From Channallabes apus (taxonomy: Eukaryota; Chordata; Actinopteri; Siluriformes; Clariidae), in assembly GCA_030522415.1 (NCBI GenBank), contig CM060121.1:14479142-14543141 (forward strand): a DNA stretch of 64,000 nucleotides. Direction: 5' to 3'. The notes beneath the pieces are model-generated. The model saw only the letters and a list, made by a program, of their open reading frames with translations, was not told where the DNA came from and ran no database searches. The position numbers and the translations under genes are program-made. Positions 21,731-32,544 of this stretch are shown here, one piece after another (position 1 is the stretch's first letter; every line of letters starts with the position of its first letter).

Positions 21731-22119
21731 ACACAGGCAAAGGAGACAGAAATTATTGAGCGATCCTCTGAAAAAAGTAAACCTAGCTATCGTTCGTTTA
21801 ATGTGTTTTTTTTCCTCATTCCATTAGTAAAAAAAATAATTTGCTCTTTTTAACTAAAGTGTCTAATTTATGCTTATGGGTGAATCTTTTTTTTTTTACT
21901 TTAGTATAATTCTGTTTACAGCAGTGAAATATTTCATTTTGATCAAGGTACTCTTATTAGGTTGAGTGTGATTTGCGCATGCGCAGTCTTTAGACCATAG
22001 TTTTGCGGGTATAATTGTATTTCCGCCTCAAACCGGAGCATGACGTTGATACAAGTAAGGAAGGATATCAGAACCTGTATTTCAGTTACTGTTAGTTAAA
22101 GCCCCTGATTAAACTTAAA

Positions 22120-23595
22120 TCTAATCCATTCACAAAGGACATTTCTGCTTCAAACCAAAGTTCGCCGTGTCACATGACCTCATGACGCAGCATTATCACG
22201 GACTGAATCACCTTCTGCTGCGGGCGGAGTTTCTCAAAGAAAACTCCTTTAAACCAGGTAAGAAAGCAAACTCGTGTCATTTCTATGTTAAATGTATCTC
22301 TTATATGAGCAAATTCATGATTTATGTCAGGAACAACTACTTTGTAGATTGAGTTTTGTGTCCGTGTTTGCTACTGTAGCTAAAACCACCTATATTACCT
22401 GCATTAGCATTAGCTAACTAACGTGGTGATTTTCAAAAACACCGGAGTTTCTACAGTAAGTCAGCGGCGCCGAAGAAAATAATTATATTTAAGTACCATT
22501 GGTTAACGATGTAAAAATTACTAGGAAAGTGACGTAAACATAGAACAAGCTAATTTGGAGTGAGTGCTGTTTGTAGTGTACTGCTTTCTATACTTTATAC
22601 ACACTGTAATTAAGATTTGCTAACATAAGAACTTGAGCCAGTCCAATTTTTGTTTTCACCTTTTTTTTTTTTAAGATCAGTAATGAGTTTCTGAGAATTA
22701 TATCTGCTCCACTTCAAGCAAGATTACTGGTTTCCATGGACAAGCAACACTACAAACTAATTGAGATCATCAGAAACTGGGGAGGAACCCGTCAGAGAGA
22801 AGACCAGAGATATAATCTTCATCTTCAAGTTCTTGATCTGGTATGTACTCGCTCAAAAGCAGAAATTAGCTTGGTGTCAAATGTAATCTTGTGAATGGAA
22901 GCCACAGGACCTGAGCAAGGCATCCACATCAAGTTGGCTGTGATACACTAAATTAAAACATAACTAGCAGAATAAAACTTTAGTTTAACTTGTTCACAGG
23001 TTAGTGTATGCTGTCTGAATACAGGTTTCAATGTCTGCCATGTTAATTTTTTCACGCTTTACAAGCCTAACATAACCAACAATACTATGTTTGTTTTTAT
23101 GTCCCTGGAGCCTGGAGGTGATTACCTCCTGAAATTAATACTTAAAATGATAAAGTTTATCATTAATACATAATGTGTGTATATGTATGTCAGTTATTTT
23201 GGCATATTCATTGAGCTAATTACATTTATCATGCTGCACCATAATCCTAGGTGTTTTTTTCACTCATATGGAGCATTAAGTGATTTTACATGCATACATC
23301 AGACACTGTTTTGCCAAATAGAGCAATTGTCTAACAAATGTCCTTTCTTTTATTAGGTTGTTCAGAAAGATGAAGCTCAGGCAGAACTTGTGAGGTGCAC
23401 AATGGCCCTGTTTGTCCTCAGGTAGGAAGAGGACTGTCTTCAGCCTCCACAGGAAATCGGGATTGTGACTTATTGAGTTTCCATCAGTCGCACATGAATG
23501 TTCCATGTTTTACCTCTGCTGATTTTGTTTCAGGAACATTTTCTAATTTTCTTTTCAGTCCAATTAATAAATGTATGTTGCAAAGTTGAGTGTTA
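22120..23595 (+). other. Candidate small spliced gene (three exons), product unknown
   Basis: Three segments have good splice sites. Exon 1 ends at 22257 (CCAG|GTAAGA). Exon 2 is 22676-22840, after a T-rich tract ending in TTTAAG and before GTATGT. Exon 3 starts at 23357 after TTTTATTAG. Exons 2 and 3 join in phase. From the ATG at 22736 the product is 57 residues: 35 from exon 2 (MDKQHYKLIEIIRNW...), 22 from exon 3, stop at 23423-23425. AATAAA lies at 23566-23571. Exon 1 has its own ATG (22185) but enters exon 2 out of frame, so it would be leader. I do not recognise the protein; a noncoding RNA or pseudogene is possible. Confidence 0.35.
22736..23425 (+). CDS. Putative 57-residue protein, two coding exons
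   Basis: Join 22736-22840 and 23357-23425. The product is polar and mildly basic at the start (RNWGGTRQREDQRYN) and ends VRCTMALFVLR. No signal peptide or membrane helix is obvious. The joined phase is 0-0, and exon 2 is open across all its 55 codons, upstream of the ATG too. If the GTAGGA after the third exon's CTCAG acts as a donor, the protein would continue elsewhere. Confidence 0.3.
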
Positions 23596-23606
23596 CTATT
23601 TGTAAT

Positions 23607-23752
23607 TTTATTCATTCATTCATTTTCTATACCGCTTAATCCTGTGTTCAGGGTCGCGGGGGACCTGGAGCCTATCCCACGAGACTTCGGGCACTAGGCG
23701 GGGTACACCCTGGACAGGGTGCCAATCCATCGCAGGGCACACACATACATTT
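23607..23752 (-). repeat. LINE/SINE 3' tail fragment
   Basis: Inverted copy of the tail at 14790-14936: (ATTC)n, CTATACCGCTTAATCCTGTG, GCACTAGGCGGGGTACACCC, ATCGCAGGGCACACAC. 23760-24200 shows nothing else. Confidence 0.9.
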
Positions 23753-24202
23753 ATGGAGTAATTTATTTTGGTCGCAGAGTATTTAGTTTGGTTCTTCTTC
23801 AGCAGGTTTGACAAGGACAAAATGTACCCATTGCAAAATTAAATTTGTGGATAAATGCAGACATCTTTTTTTTTTCCCTCTCAATTTCAAATTCAGTTAA
23901 CAGTGTTGAATGACTGTTGGTGTTTATACATTTTGAAAAACAAAAATCTTATTGTCAACATTTTGGATGAAAATATGTTCATTCCACAATAAATGTTTAT
24001 ATAAAGAAATGTGTTTTGAGTGTAAATCAATATGTAATTAAGTTTTTTATGCTTTTATATTTAAATTATGAATGCCTTAAATCTTTTTGATGCAACTTAA
24101 AAAAAGGTAATTTGCTCAACCATTCAAAAGTGGTTTATATCAAGTTTATAATTTCAGGTTAGATTTCGTAGAATATTTACATTAAGTAATATAGCCAACT
24201 CA

Positions 24203-24545
24203 TTTATTTCTGGAATTGATGCACGGGCTTCATCTTAGGCCTTTTTTTTATTTCGGTTCTTTCGTTTCTCAGCGCCGGACTGTTGATGTCTCTTTCCAGG
24301 ACCAGGCATATCGTTCAATTATTATAATTCTTTTGGCCAAATACTGTAGGCAGCCGTAACAGAGGTGAGGGCGCGCGCGTCATCACGTCTGCTTAGCCGA
24401 CTCTGCGTTCACCGTAGACTTCAATATAGACGTTTATATTTTTGTTTATTTGTATATGTATGTTATTAATATACATTTTTTAGAGATTGTGTGTGTGTGC
24501 ACGGATTGTGAATAAGTTTATGTGGATAAGTTGATAAGTGTATGT
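24203..24545 (-). repeat. hAT-derived repeat, inverted pair of 51290-51621
   Basis: Reverse complement of 51290-51621 with small differences: TGATGCACGGGCTTCATCTT, GAACGATATGCCTGG (complement), GTCTATATTGAAGTCTACGG (complement). The short frame seen in the 51.5-kb copy is damaged here. 24546-25040 has no recognised gene. Confidence 0.8.
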
Positions 24546-25045
24546 TGTCAAAGTATTTGTGGACATATAATTAGGGAATTTTTTTTTTTAATTAAGGATG
24601 TCTTGAAACATAATGCAGTAACTCTACAGTATTTATTTGAACACGGTAAAGGTGTTAATGTTTCGTACATTCCTTAATTTGTCCTTTCGGTTTGTGTTTT
24701 ATGCTTCACTGTTTTCAATATACTGTACATACTGTAAAACGTATGGACAACAATGTTCCGGAAGCATTATTAAATATTCAATAAGGCACACAGACACAAT
24801 TTAGTTGCAATAAAGTTTTATTAAATTCATAATAAAGCAGGCAGTACTGTATATGGCAAATGGTCACTCAAAATCTTTACAAAAGGAAGAGTATTCATTA
24901 ATTATTTTTATTTTAGAAAAGAGGAAAACTCAATCTTTTCTTTCTAAGAAGTTCGTTAATTATGTCTCTTATTTGCTTGTTGTTGTGGGCTGTGGGGTGG
25001 AATTTCCTAGCAACAGCATCGGAAAGTGCTTGAAGCAGAATTACC

Positions 25046-25545
25046 CCATCAGGGAAACCGGTTTGATAACTTCACACCAAGGATACTGTAGGTGAGAAGG
25101 GGGATTACAGTAACGGTTTCTGTGGGTCTTCACCAAGAGATGATGTGGGTCGCGATGTATTCAGCGAATAGACTAAAACAAAATCATGTTTGCTTCAGCA
25201 TTGGAAACAATATTGTATTAGGCCAACTTTATTTAAGATTAAAATAATATCCTATTTAAGATTAAAATAACCCTATCCTCTGCATCCTCTTCTCTCACAC
25301 CAACTAACTTCATGTCCTCACTCACTGCATGCATAAATCTCCTCTTTGGTCTTCCTCTGTTATTAATCTCTCTATTCTCTAATTATGACTTGAATAAATC
25401 GGCTCACATCGGAGCGCGCACAGAGCGAGTACTGTAGTCTATATATTTGTGTTTGTTGTTTTCCTGGGGGGGGGGGGGGGGGTGGCGTTTTTATGTCTGC
25501 ATTTTATCTATAAATCGTGTGTGTGTACGGAGAGTTTATGAGTGT
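25046..25545 (+). repeat. Dispersed repeat family, copy D, with poly-G run
   Basis: Begins CCCCATCAGGGAAACCGGTT and GTGAGAAGGGGGATTACAGT, with further homology to copy A around TAAATCGGCTCACATC and TTTGTGTTTGTTG. A run of about 16 G lies at 25467-25482. Confidence 0.7.
25266..25370 (-). pseudogene. LINE ORF C-terminal fragment
   Basis: The minus strand reads RGRPKRRFMHAVSEDMKLVG then VREEDAEDR, the conserved tail seen after the reverse transcriptase of several fish LINEs. Only about 30 codons are present, lying inside repeat copy D. Confidence 0.6.
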
Positions 25546-25663
25546 GCCCCTTTGATGTGCTGGGTATGGCGGGGCGTCGACGGCTGATCAGTGTAAAGTA
25601 GCGTCCTTTACCCACACTGATCAGCAGTTGACGCCCCGCAGTACCCAGCAGATCAAAGGGGCA
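25545..25663. repeat. Long hairpin with ~50-bp arms
   Basis: Left arm TGCCCCTTTGATGTGCTGGG ... GGGGCGTCGACGGCTGATCA pairs with right arm TGATCAGCAGTTGACGCCCC ... CCCAGCAGATCAAAGGGGCA. A few mismatches and one short bulge; loop of about 20 bp near 25604. Confidence 0.85.
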
Positions 25664-25830
25664 GTTATCGGCTATGACACGTTGAAGGAGAACTTAATAG
25701 TTCTCAAAAATAGTGTAAATGTCTGCAACAATCACTGACCATTAAAATGTTTTTTTTTTGTAATTAAACACGAAAATATTAATTATATTTCCGTATATAA
25801 TATATATATATACTGTATATACACACACAC

Positions 25831-26760
25831 AAGGGCGTAGGTTTGCTACCTATGACTCCAACTAATACCCCATCCCCCAATCCCCTTTTCCACCCACCAA
25901 CCCCCTGCCCCACCTACCAACCTCCCACCCCAACTATGTCCACTGAATACATGTTTTTCTTAACATGGTGCGAAATCACTTTACATTAATACTAGCAATG
26001 CTTCGATTGATATTAATCCACTCGAAATGCAATTCATTAAGTTAAATTAAGGAATAGTGTAAAGTTAAAGGAATGTTTCATAACTGACAAAAAGATAGTC
26101 TTTAATAAAATAAAAACTATTCTTTATTGAGCCCTAGTGCAAATGAAACATCTCAATCATCTGTATATATATATAAAAGTAGATTACATCTAAACATGAA
26201 CTACTAGGTACAGTACCACACAACAGCTCAATGCCTATTGCTCCTATATGAAGGAGACAAAAACATGCCTTCGCCTCTTGTTAACAGAAATAAACTGCTG
26301 GCATATTTGTTTGACATCAATATTGTCTAGGCTGTTCTTTTTTTCTTCTGATAAACACTAAAGATGATATTTTGTAGAATGCTGAAAACCTGTAATCATT
26401 GATTTACATAGTATTTGTTTTTCCTGCTACGGAAGTCAATGTTTTCAGCTTTTTTCCCCAATATCTTATTTTGTATTCAACAAAATAAAGAAAATCATTA
26501 AAGTTTGGAACCACTTAAGGAGTAAATAGTGAGTAAAGTTTTTTTGGGGGTGAACAATGGCTTTGACCCTAACTCTTCCCCTCTGACTGCACTAGGACCG
26601 GACAGCATTGCCACCTGATGAAATAGCGTGACAAAAAAGTGAAATGTCAGTTCAAAACTTTTGCCAAAAACACTAATGAATCACTTACATCCTCAGCCTA
26701 TCACTCCTCATAATGCTAAATATTAGTATAATCAACATGTATAATACACGCACACATATT
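25831..26760 (+). mobile_element. TA-flanked DNA transposon, copy 1 (3' truncated)
   Basis: Starts ACAAGGGCGTAGGTTTGCT, then shares CTTCGATTGATAT, ATCCACTCGAAATGCAATTC and AACTGACAAAAAGAT with copy 2. The right terminus is missing and no transposase is seen. Confidence 0.65.
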
Positions 26761-26772
26761 ATATGTTATATA

Positions 26773-28100
26773 CAAGGGCGTAGATTTGCTCTGGACATTG
26801 TTGGGGACCCACCAACCCCAACTCCGTCGGAATGTATGTTTTTTTTTTTTTATATGCTGCATAATGCAAAAATCACTTTACATTGCTTCGATTGATATAA
26901 ATCCACTCGAAATGCAATTCATTAAGTTAAATTAAGGAATAGTGGAATGTTAAAGGAATGTTTAATAACTGACAAAAAGATTTAATAAAGACTATTCTTT
27001 AGCCATAGTGCTGATAAACAGCATAGTTGTTTAGGTTCTGTCACCTGACAAAACAGGATAAACACATGCCATTTAAACAGCAATCATTTTATTTAACTTT
27101 TTCTGAGTCTTAGTATGCAAATCTCGAATAAAATCATTAATGTTTGCCAAGTCAGTGAATTCATTTTAAAACCTATTTGCGCGAAGTGGATTTTCTATTG
27201 GTGAACAGTTAACAAAATTCTAGCCATGACAATATTAGTATGTAGCATATCAATTTCTTTCACAAGACAAATAGTCGTCATTAGACACCTGCCATGCGGA
27301 CGGCCCGGGTTCGATTCCAGCCAGTGCCCACACCCCAGCCACTGGATACAGTGCTGGTCCCAAGCCCGGATAAAATGGGAGGGTTGCGTCAGGAAGGGCA
27401 TCCGGCGTAAAACCTGTGCCAAGTTGTAGTGCGGACTGGATATTCCGCTGTGGCGACCCCTTGCCGGGAGCAGCCGAAAGACCAACAACAAAAACAACAA
27501 GATTAGGAGAACTGACAGGGATCATATTTATACTTTTACGTTTAGCTGTTTAATCTGCTGTTAGTTTTAAGTCCGTATTCACAGACTATAGCCTGCCCTG
27601 CTATAATGAATGTGCGTCAAAGCGGTAAAATAAATAAAATTTAATTAAAAGCACTAGCAATAACGTTAACTGTTGTCGCTACTTTGATGGACTTTGATGG
27701 ATTCACTAGCGAACTTGAATACACCTTTCTATGAAAAAAAAAGCTCATTATGTCCAGCTTTTTTTTTTTTTTTGCTGACATGGCGTCACGTGTGTCACCC
27801 AACACACCTTCTTGCACGGAACAAAAATCCACTGCATTTGGCGCTGCTTGTATCTGAACGCAGCCATAGCCTCTCACATGATAGCAGGGAAAGGCACAGC
27901 CAATCAAAATGTTCATCTGTGTTTTGGGGGCGGGAGGACTCAAGGAGAGAACGTGATTTATCCCTTTCTGCGTGTCTAGGTTAATGTTGACAGAACGATT
28001 AAAAAAAAAAGTGGATTAAATTATTGGTGGGGTCATTTCAATGGTCGGAGGATATTGGTGGGGACACGTCCCCTCCGTCCACCCTAAATCTACGCCCCTG
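26773..28100 (+). mobile_element. TA-flanked DNA transposon, copy 2 (1328 bp)
   Basis: Terminal repeats CAAGGGCGTAGATTTGCT (26773) and AAATCTACGCCCCTG (ending 28100) with TA on both sides. The interior has no transposase frame and carries a SINE (27283-27500). TA target sites fit Tc1/mariner-type or related superfamilies. Confidence 0.7.
27283..27500 (+). mobile_element. tRNA-derived SINE inside the DNA transposon
   Basis: Truncated tRNA-Gly-like head (CACCTGCCATGCGG, B box GGGTTCGATTCC), then a body with GCTGGTCCCAAGCCCGGATA, GGGAGGGTTGCGTCAGGAAG, GGCATCCGGCGTAAAACCTG and CGCTGTGGCGACCCCTTGCC. The GGCATCCGGCGTAAAACCTG block is typical of DANA/Mermaid-type fish SINEs. It ends in an (ACA)-rich tail. 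Confidence 0.75.
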
Positions 28101-28380
28101 TATATATATAATTTAAAACTTTTTATTCATTTGTCTTTTATTTACTTACTATACTTACTAGCGAATGCTTTTTTAGGGCTCTAAAAACTACGGCAGTATG
28201 AGTGACAATGGAATAGGACGTGTGAGTTGCACCGGTCACACACACAATAAATAATTAAATTCTTAAAACATCGTGTTCACCCATGCACTGAAAAAAAGAA
28301 CTTGTAAGATTTACTTGATAAAATCCTCATAACAATTTGGACACATAGATTTTAAGTAAATTTTATTGCTCCAATATTAA

Positions 28381-29223
28381 GGCTGAATCCCATTTCTACC
28401 CTTCCCCCTACCCTTCCATTTGGCGCGTTCACGTGCAGGGGTAGAGGTGTCTCATTTCTCTTTTGGTTGGAGGTGTAGGGGTAGGGGGAAGGGCCAGATA
28501 GCCCTCCAAACGAAGATTTTTCAGGACCTCACTTCAAACGAAGGGCTAAGCGAAGTTTTCAACATGGCTGCTCACTCGAGCAAGCAGACCCATAAATGTT
28601 AAGTCATTTTTGCCATTAATAAAGATTTTTATGACAAGTTTTCATTATATTTATATTTCCTTTAGTCTTGTGTTTATGGTGATGTTCTGTAAAGAAACGT
28701 TTGCAAAAAAAACGCTAAAGTTTGCTAGCAGATAGCACATATTGCACAATATTACAAATATATATTTTTATGTCACATACACTTTACTGCATGCTACAAA
28801 CAAATATGAAAGTTCAGTAGCACGGCAGTTTGCCGAGCATTTGACAACGCATTGTTTGTTTTGCTTACGGCCATACACTATTGTTTTGCTTACATTATTC
28901 TTACTTATTGCAACGTGACCACAGTTTTGTAATTTATATTCTGTATATGGACGGCTGAGGAAACCCGAAGACTCATCCGTGTTCGTGTTGAAAATTAGCA
29001 ACTTTTTATACGGCGCAAAAAACCTTTGGGAGTGAGTAATCTCTCTTATTGGAATGTGTGATAAACATCGGCGCATGTCCTCTGACGTAACATTAGGAAC
29101 CAGCGACAACGTATGATGACGTATAACAGTGTTGTCCCATTTCTTAGGGGAAATATTTATACCCTTCCCCTTTCCACTTCGTTTCAAGGGACAAGGGGAA
29201 GAAAATAGAATTGTGATTCAGCC
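28381..29223. mobile_element. PIF/Harbinger-type MITE, second family (843 bp)
   Basis: Terminal repeats GGCTGAATCCCATTTCTACC... (28381) and ...AATTGTGATTCAGCC (29223), flanked by TAA on both sides (28378-28380, 29224-29226). Subterminal ACCCTTCCCC motifs repeat at both ends. The 139-codon minus-strand frame inside has no recognised domain. It sits within a host repeat rich in AAGTAAAATTTACTT (28290-28378 and 29227-29350). Confidence 0.8.
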
Positions 29224-29549
29224 TAAGTAAAACTCACCCGTAATTGTCAGGTAAAATTTACTTAATTAAATTAACAATAAAAGAAATCAAGTAAAAGTTA
29301 CATAATTATATTTAATGCACAAATTAGATTTATTTAAAATAATCAAGTAAAGTTAATTCATTATTGTATCAGCAGGAACCTTAATTTTATGAAATTACTA
29401 TCATTTTGTTTTGTGAGATTTTCCCTTAACTTGGTTTTATCAATTTATATTACTCCCTATAATAATGTAATTATTGCTAATTTATGTTTTGGAAAGAAAC
29501 TTAAGTAATTATTTCATCTATATCTTTCATAAATCACACAACTAAAATA

Positions 29550-30204
29550 TAATTAAACAGTTTATTCACCAACATTACCAAATATTTGTGACATTCACAG
29601 TCTAGATCCAAGTTGTCTTTTTAATAAAAGTGCATTCAGCTAAATTTTGCATCCATAGAAAAAACTGCACGGCACCAGGGCCTGAAATACTTGTTTTAAA
29701 CAAAATTGTGTAAAATAATAATAAATAAATAAAATACAGCATTCATTTAGAAATAAAATACAGCAGAAAATACATTAAACAAACTGTAGAATAAACGTTA
29801 AAACTTAATAGCCCTCGGAAGCAGTGAAGTTGCAACATTCAAATCAGCACTCTGGACTAGTGCACTTAAAAGTATGCCATTGAAACCATAACACATTAAA
29901 ACATTAAGCTGAACATGTAAACACAACATGTAAAGACTTGTAGTCAAGCCAAATCAAATGTTTTAAGATAACTTCATCTTTAAAGCTTGCACTTTTGGTA
30001 ATAGCTTAATCCCATCAAGTTCTAGAAGAACTTTCTGAAAATAGCTCAAATGTGTAGGGCAGTGCTCGGAGCTATTGCCACATTCTTGCAAAATTTCCTC
30101 TCCTTCAAGGATCATGGATACACCAACCGGTTCTTCCCCTTCAACAGCACAGACGACAAGGATTTTAAGAAGGTGCATACTGGCATCACTTCGTCTGTCC
30201 CCCT
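29550..30204 (-). CDS. Candidate terminal exon, SAMD3-like fish gene family
   Basis: A minus-strand exon begins after the acceptor TTTTATGCAG (complement of 30205-30214), is open for about 80 codons and ends at 29963. It reads LLKILVV, then VGVSMILEGEEILQECGN and YFQKVLLELDGIKLLPKVQA. From memory this matches the C-terminus of a multi-copy family of SAMD3-like uncharacterised fish proteins (EGVxVL, FEVFQKxFLxLDxxKLSxKVQxLxxKL). A stretch the family normally has between GN and YFQK appears shortened. The 3'UTR would run down to an AATAAA near 29562-29557. Relatives are repetitive in fish genomes, so it may be a pseudogene copy. Confidence 0.45.
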
Positions 30205-31109
30205 GCATAAAATGTACAAGAAAATAAATAATTTATTTTGAGAAACAAAAAAAAAATCTGAATTGCTTCAACCTGTGCTGACTTCATTTCACAGAGAAAA
30301 AATAAATAAATAAAAATAATTGATAATAAAAAATGACCATCACTTCATATACTTCAGATTGTTAAACTTGGGTTAAATTGCTTTAGCAATAATCTTGCAT
30401 CACTAAAACATTGTAAAACATGGCATGAGATGGCTACACTCCATAGATTACTCTGCACCTTTACAGTGTCAGGAAATCCTATGATGAATGCTGAGTTTGT
30501 ATTTAAAGGGTTAGTCCAGTGGTTCTCAAAGTGTGGGGCGCGCCCCACTAGTGGGGAATACAGACATGACAGGTGGGGCGCAATGAACGAGAGGAAATTA
30601 GTGGAAAATAATAGGAAAAAACTAAACAATCACACACAAATAAATTGATCATTAATACAAGTAAATTAAAAATAACATCAGTTGTGGGCCGGGAGAAAAA
30701 GTGGAACCATAGTGGAACAATAACGGTTTAACGTCGGACAAACTTGATCAGCGCTGCTCGAATCACCAACCTGCGCGACCCACTGGGCAGCGCTGCGCAA
30801 CTCTGACAGAAATAAACTGCGCCGACCATCAAAATACATTTTACCCCGCTGTGAAGCTCACGTAGAAACCAGGCATGGCAAAGCAGAAACAATATTAAAA
30901 AGTCCTGACATTTTAAATTGTTTTAAAATAAAACACAGTGAGTCGCTCAGGTTTGTGATTCGAGCGGCGCTGAGCGATCCACCAGGCTGCGCAAATAAAC
31001 CAGATCATCACTGCGGTATTCAGATAGTCGTGCTGCGCTGTATTTGCGCAGATATTTGGTTCAATCGGGTGCCACGGTTCCGTCCCACTTTTGATGTTCT
31101 TCATGTGTG

Positions 31110-31400
31110 ATGGCTTCACATCCACTTCGACAATGGAAGAAGACGCTGCAGCAGCTGTGAGTTTACTTACATGTGACAAAACCAAGAACGAGGAGATTGT
31201 AAAGAAAAAAGCTGCATCGTCTGTGGTGTGGAATTGGTTTGGGTATAAGAAAAGTGATTTGGAAGGTACACAAGTGCACTGTTTTAACAAGTGGTGGAAA
31301 CACATCAAACCTTTTCTATCATCTGAAATCCAAGCATCCAAACGAATATGGCCAAAGCAAAAAAAAATTCGGCAAACCTCAGCAATTCACAGTTTAAATA
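31110..31400 (+). pseudogene. BED zinc-finger fragment of a second hAT transposase
   Basis: The frame from 31091 reads EEIVKKKAASSVVWNWFGYK then KSDLEGTQVHC, the first half of a ZBED-type finger. The second half continues in another frame at 31316-31355 as YHLKSKHPNEYGQ, so the finger is broken by a frameshift. Its sequence differs from the finger downstream, suggesting a nested older insertion. Confidence 0.7.
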
Positions 31401-31540
31401 AAATTACATTATGTAAAACAGTTTTTGTGTTTGAATTTTTATTTATGTATTTTCAGATACAAATTGCTATATTGTGATATAGCAATTGTGATTGTGATCG
31501 TTATCGAGGTAGAAAACGGCTTCTCCTGTGTTAGAAGATT

Positions 31541-31864
31541 TTGGTTATATCGCCCACCCAATATAATGAAGCCTATGTTGCGCTTGGATTCATGGTGGGG
31601 ATGGGGGGGGCAGAAGAGAGACCCGTGTGTGTTTTGTGTATTAAACCGCTGGCAGCAGACCGCATGAGACCCAACAAATTAGGAAGACACTTAGAGACAA
31701 CACACTCCAGTCACGTTAATAATCCACTCGACTTCTTTCAAAGAAAGCTGCCAGAATACAGACATCAAGATAATCGCATGGTAACATCTGAATCAGTGGA
31801 CAGCAAAGCACAAATGGCTTCATTCAAAGTGCAAAAAAACTACAAACAATTGTTGAGCAGCTAA
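31541..31864 (+). pseudogene. hAT transposase N-terminal BED finger (ZBED5/SCAND3-like)
   Basis: Reads YNEAYVALGF, EERPVCVLCIKPLAADRM, RPNKLGRHLETTHSSHVNN, PLDFFQRKL. The C-x2-C ... H-x4-H ligands of the BED DNA-binding finger are all present, as is the PLxFFxRKL that follows it in ZBED5/FAM200-type proteins. The frame stops 60 residues later without a catalytic domain. Confidence 0.8.
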
Positions 31865-32192
31865 TAAACATGGGGTCAATTATGCAATAATAAGTGACAA
31901 TGTAAGCCTTTTATAACAATTGCATGTGTATTTTATCTGTTTTTAACTTGGTTTTGTTTGATCTTATTGGTTTAGAAACTGATATTTCAGTAAACAGTAA
32001 ACTTGACCGATTTCGTTATTATTTTGTTGACAAGTGGGGCTTGAAAATTCGTTCACCCCCTTAAGTGGGGAATGACAGAAAAAGTTTGAGAACCACTGGG
32101 TTACTCCAAACATGAAAATTCGTTCAATAATTACAAACACTATATTCAAGGTATTAATAAATTCTATAATTAATAAGAAAACAATGCTTTAC

Positions 32193-32249
32193 CAGGCAAT
32201 CATCAAAGAGATCCTCTTCAGATTCACGTCTCATCTTTACGCTTTGTTT
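32193..32249 (-). other. Candidate internal exon upstream of the SAMD3-like exon
   Basis: A 57-nt open segment bounded by TTTTCACAG and GTAAAGC on the minus strand, reading KQSVKMRRESEEDLFDDCL. The hAT element lies in the putative intron between it and the exon at 30204. Short and unconfirmed. Confidence 0.25.
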
Positions 32250-32544
32250 CTGTGAAAATATTTACATTGTATCATTACATAATCTTTTATTCGTACAACT
32301 ACATTTAGGCATTTCTTCATCTTTTGTAAGTTTGCCTTTATCCAAAGCAAATTACAAAAGAGGAAGGCATCAAGCATGTCAAGCAGTGCTACTAACACAA
32401 AGTTTCTGACACCGTTAGAAAAATACAAGATAGATCAGCGAGGGATTTAGGAAAAAGTGAGAAGCAAGAATCATGTGTGGAAAGATTAAGCATGCAGGGT
32501 CACAGGATGACTCGACTTATTTTTATTGTCTGCAATGCGATTTA

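Larger units (their letters stand above)
30517..32098 (+). mobile_element. hAT element with BED zinc-finger remnants (1582 bp)
   Basis: TIRs CAGTGGTTCTCAAAGTGTGG (30517) and the complement ending TTTGAGAACCACTG (32098). Flanking 8-bp duplications GGTTAGTC (30509-30516) and GGTTACTC (32099-32106) match at 7 of 8, the hAT signature. The DDE transposase core is missing. Derivatives lacking the interior lie near 47.7, 48.4 and 52.4 kb. Confidence 0.85.

Noticed and set aside
28768..29187. 139-codon minus-strand gene
   Set aside because: Lies wholly inside a MITE, overlaps its terminal repeat and shows no domain.
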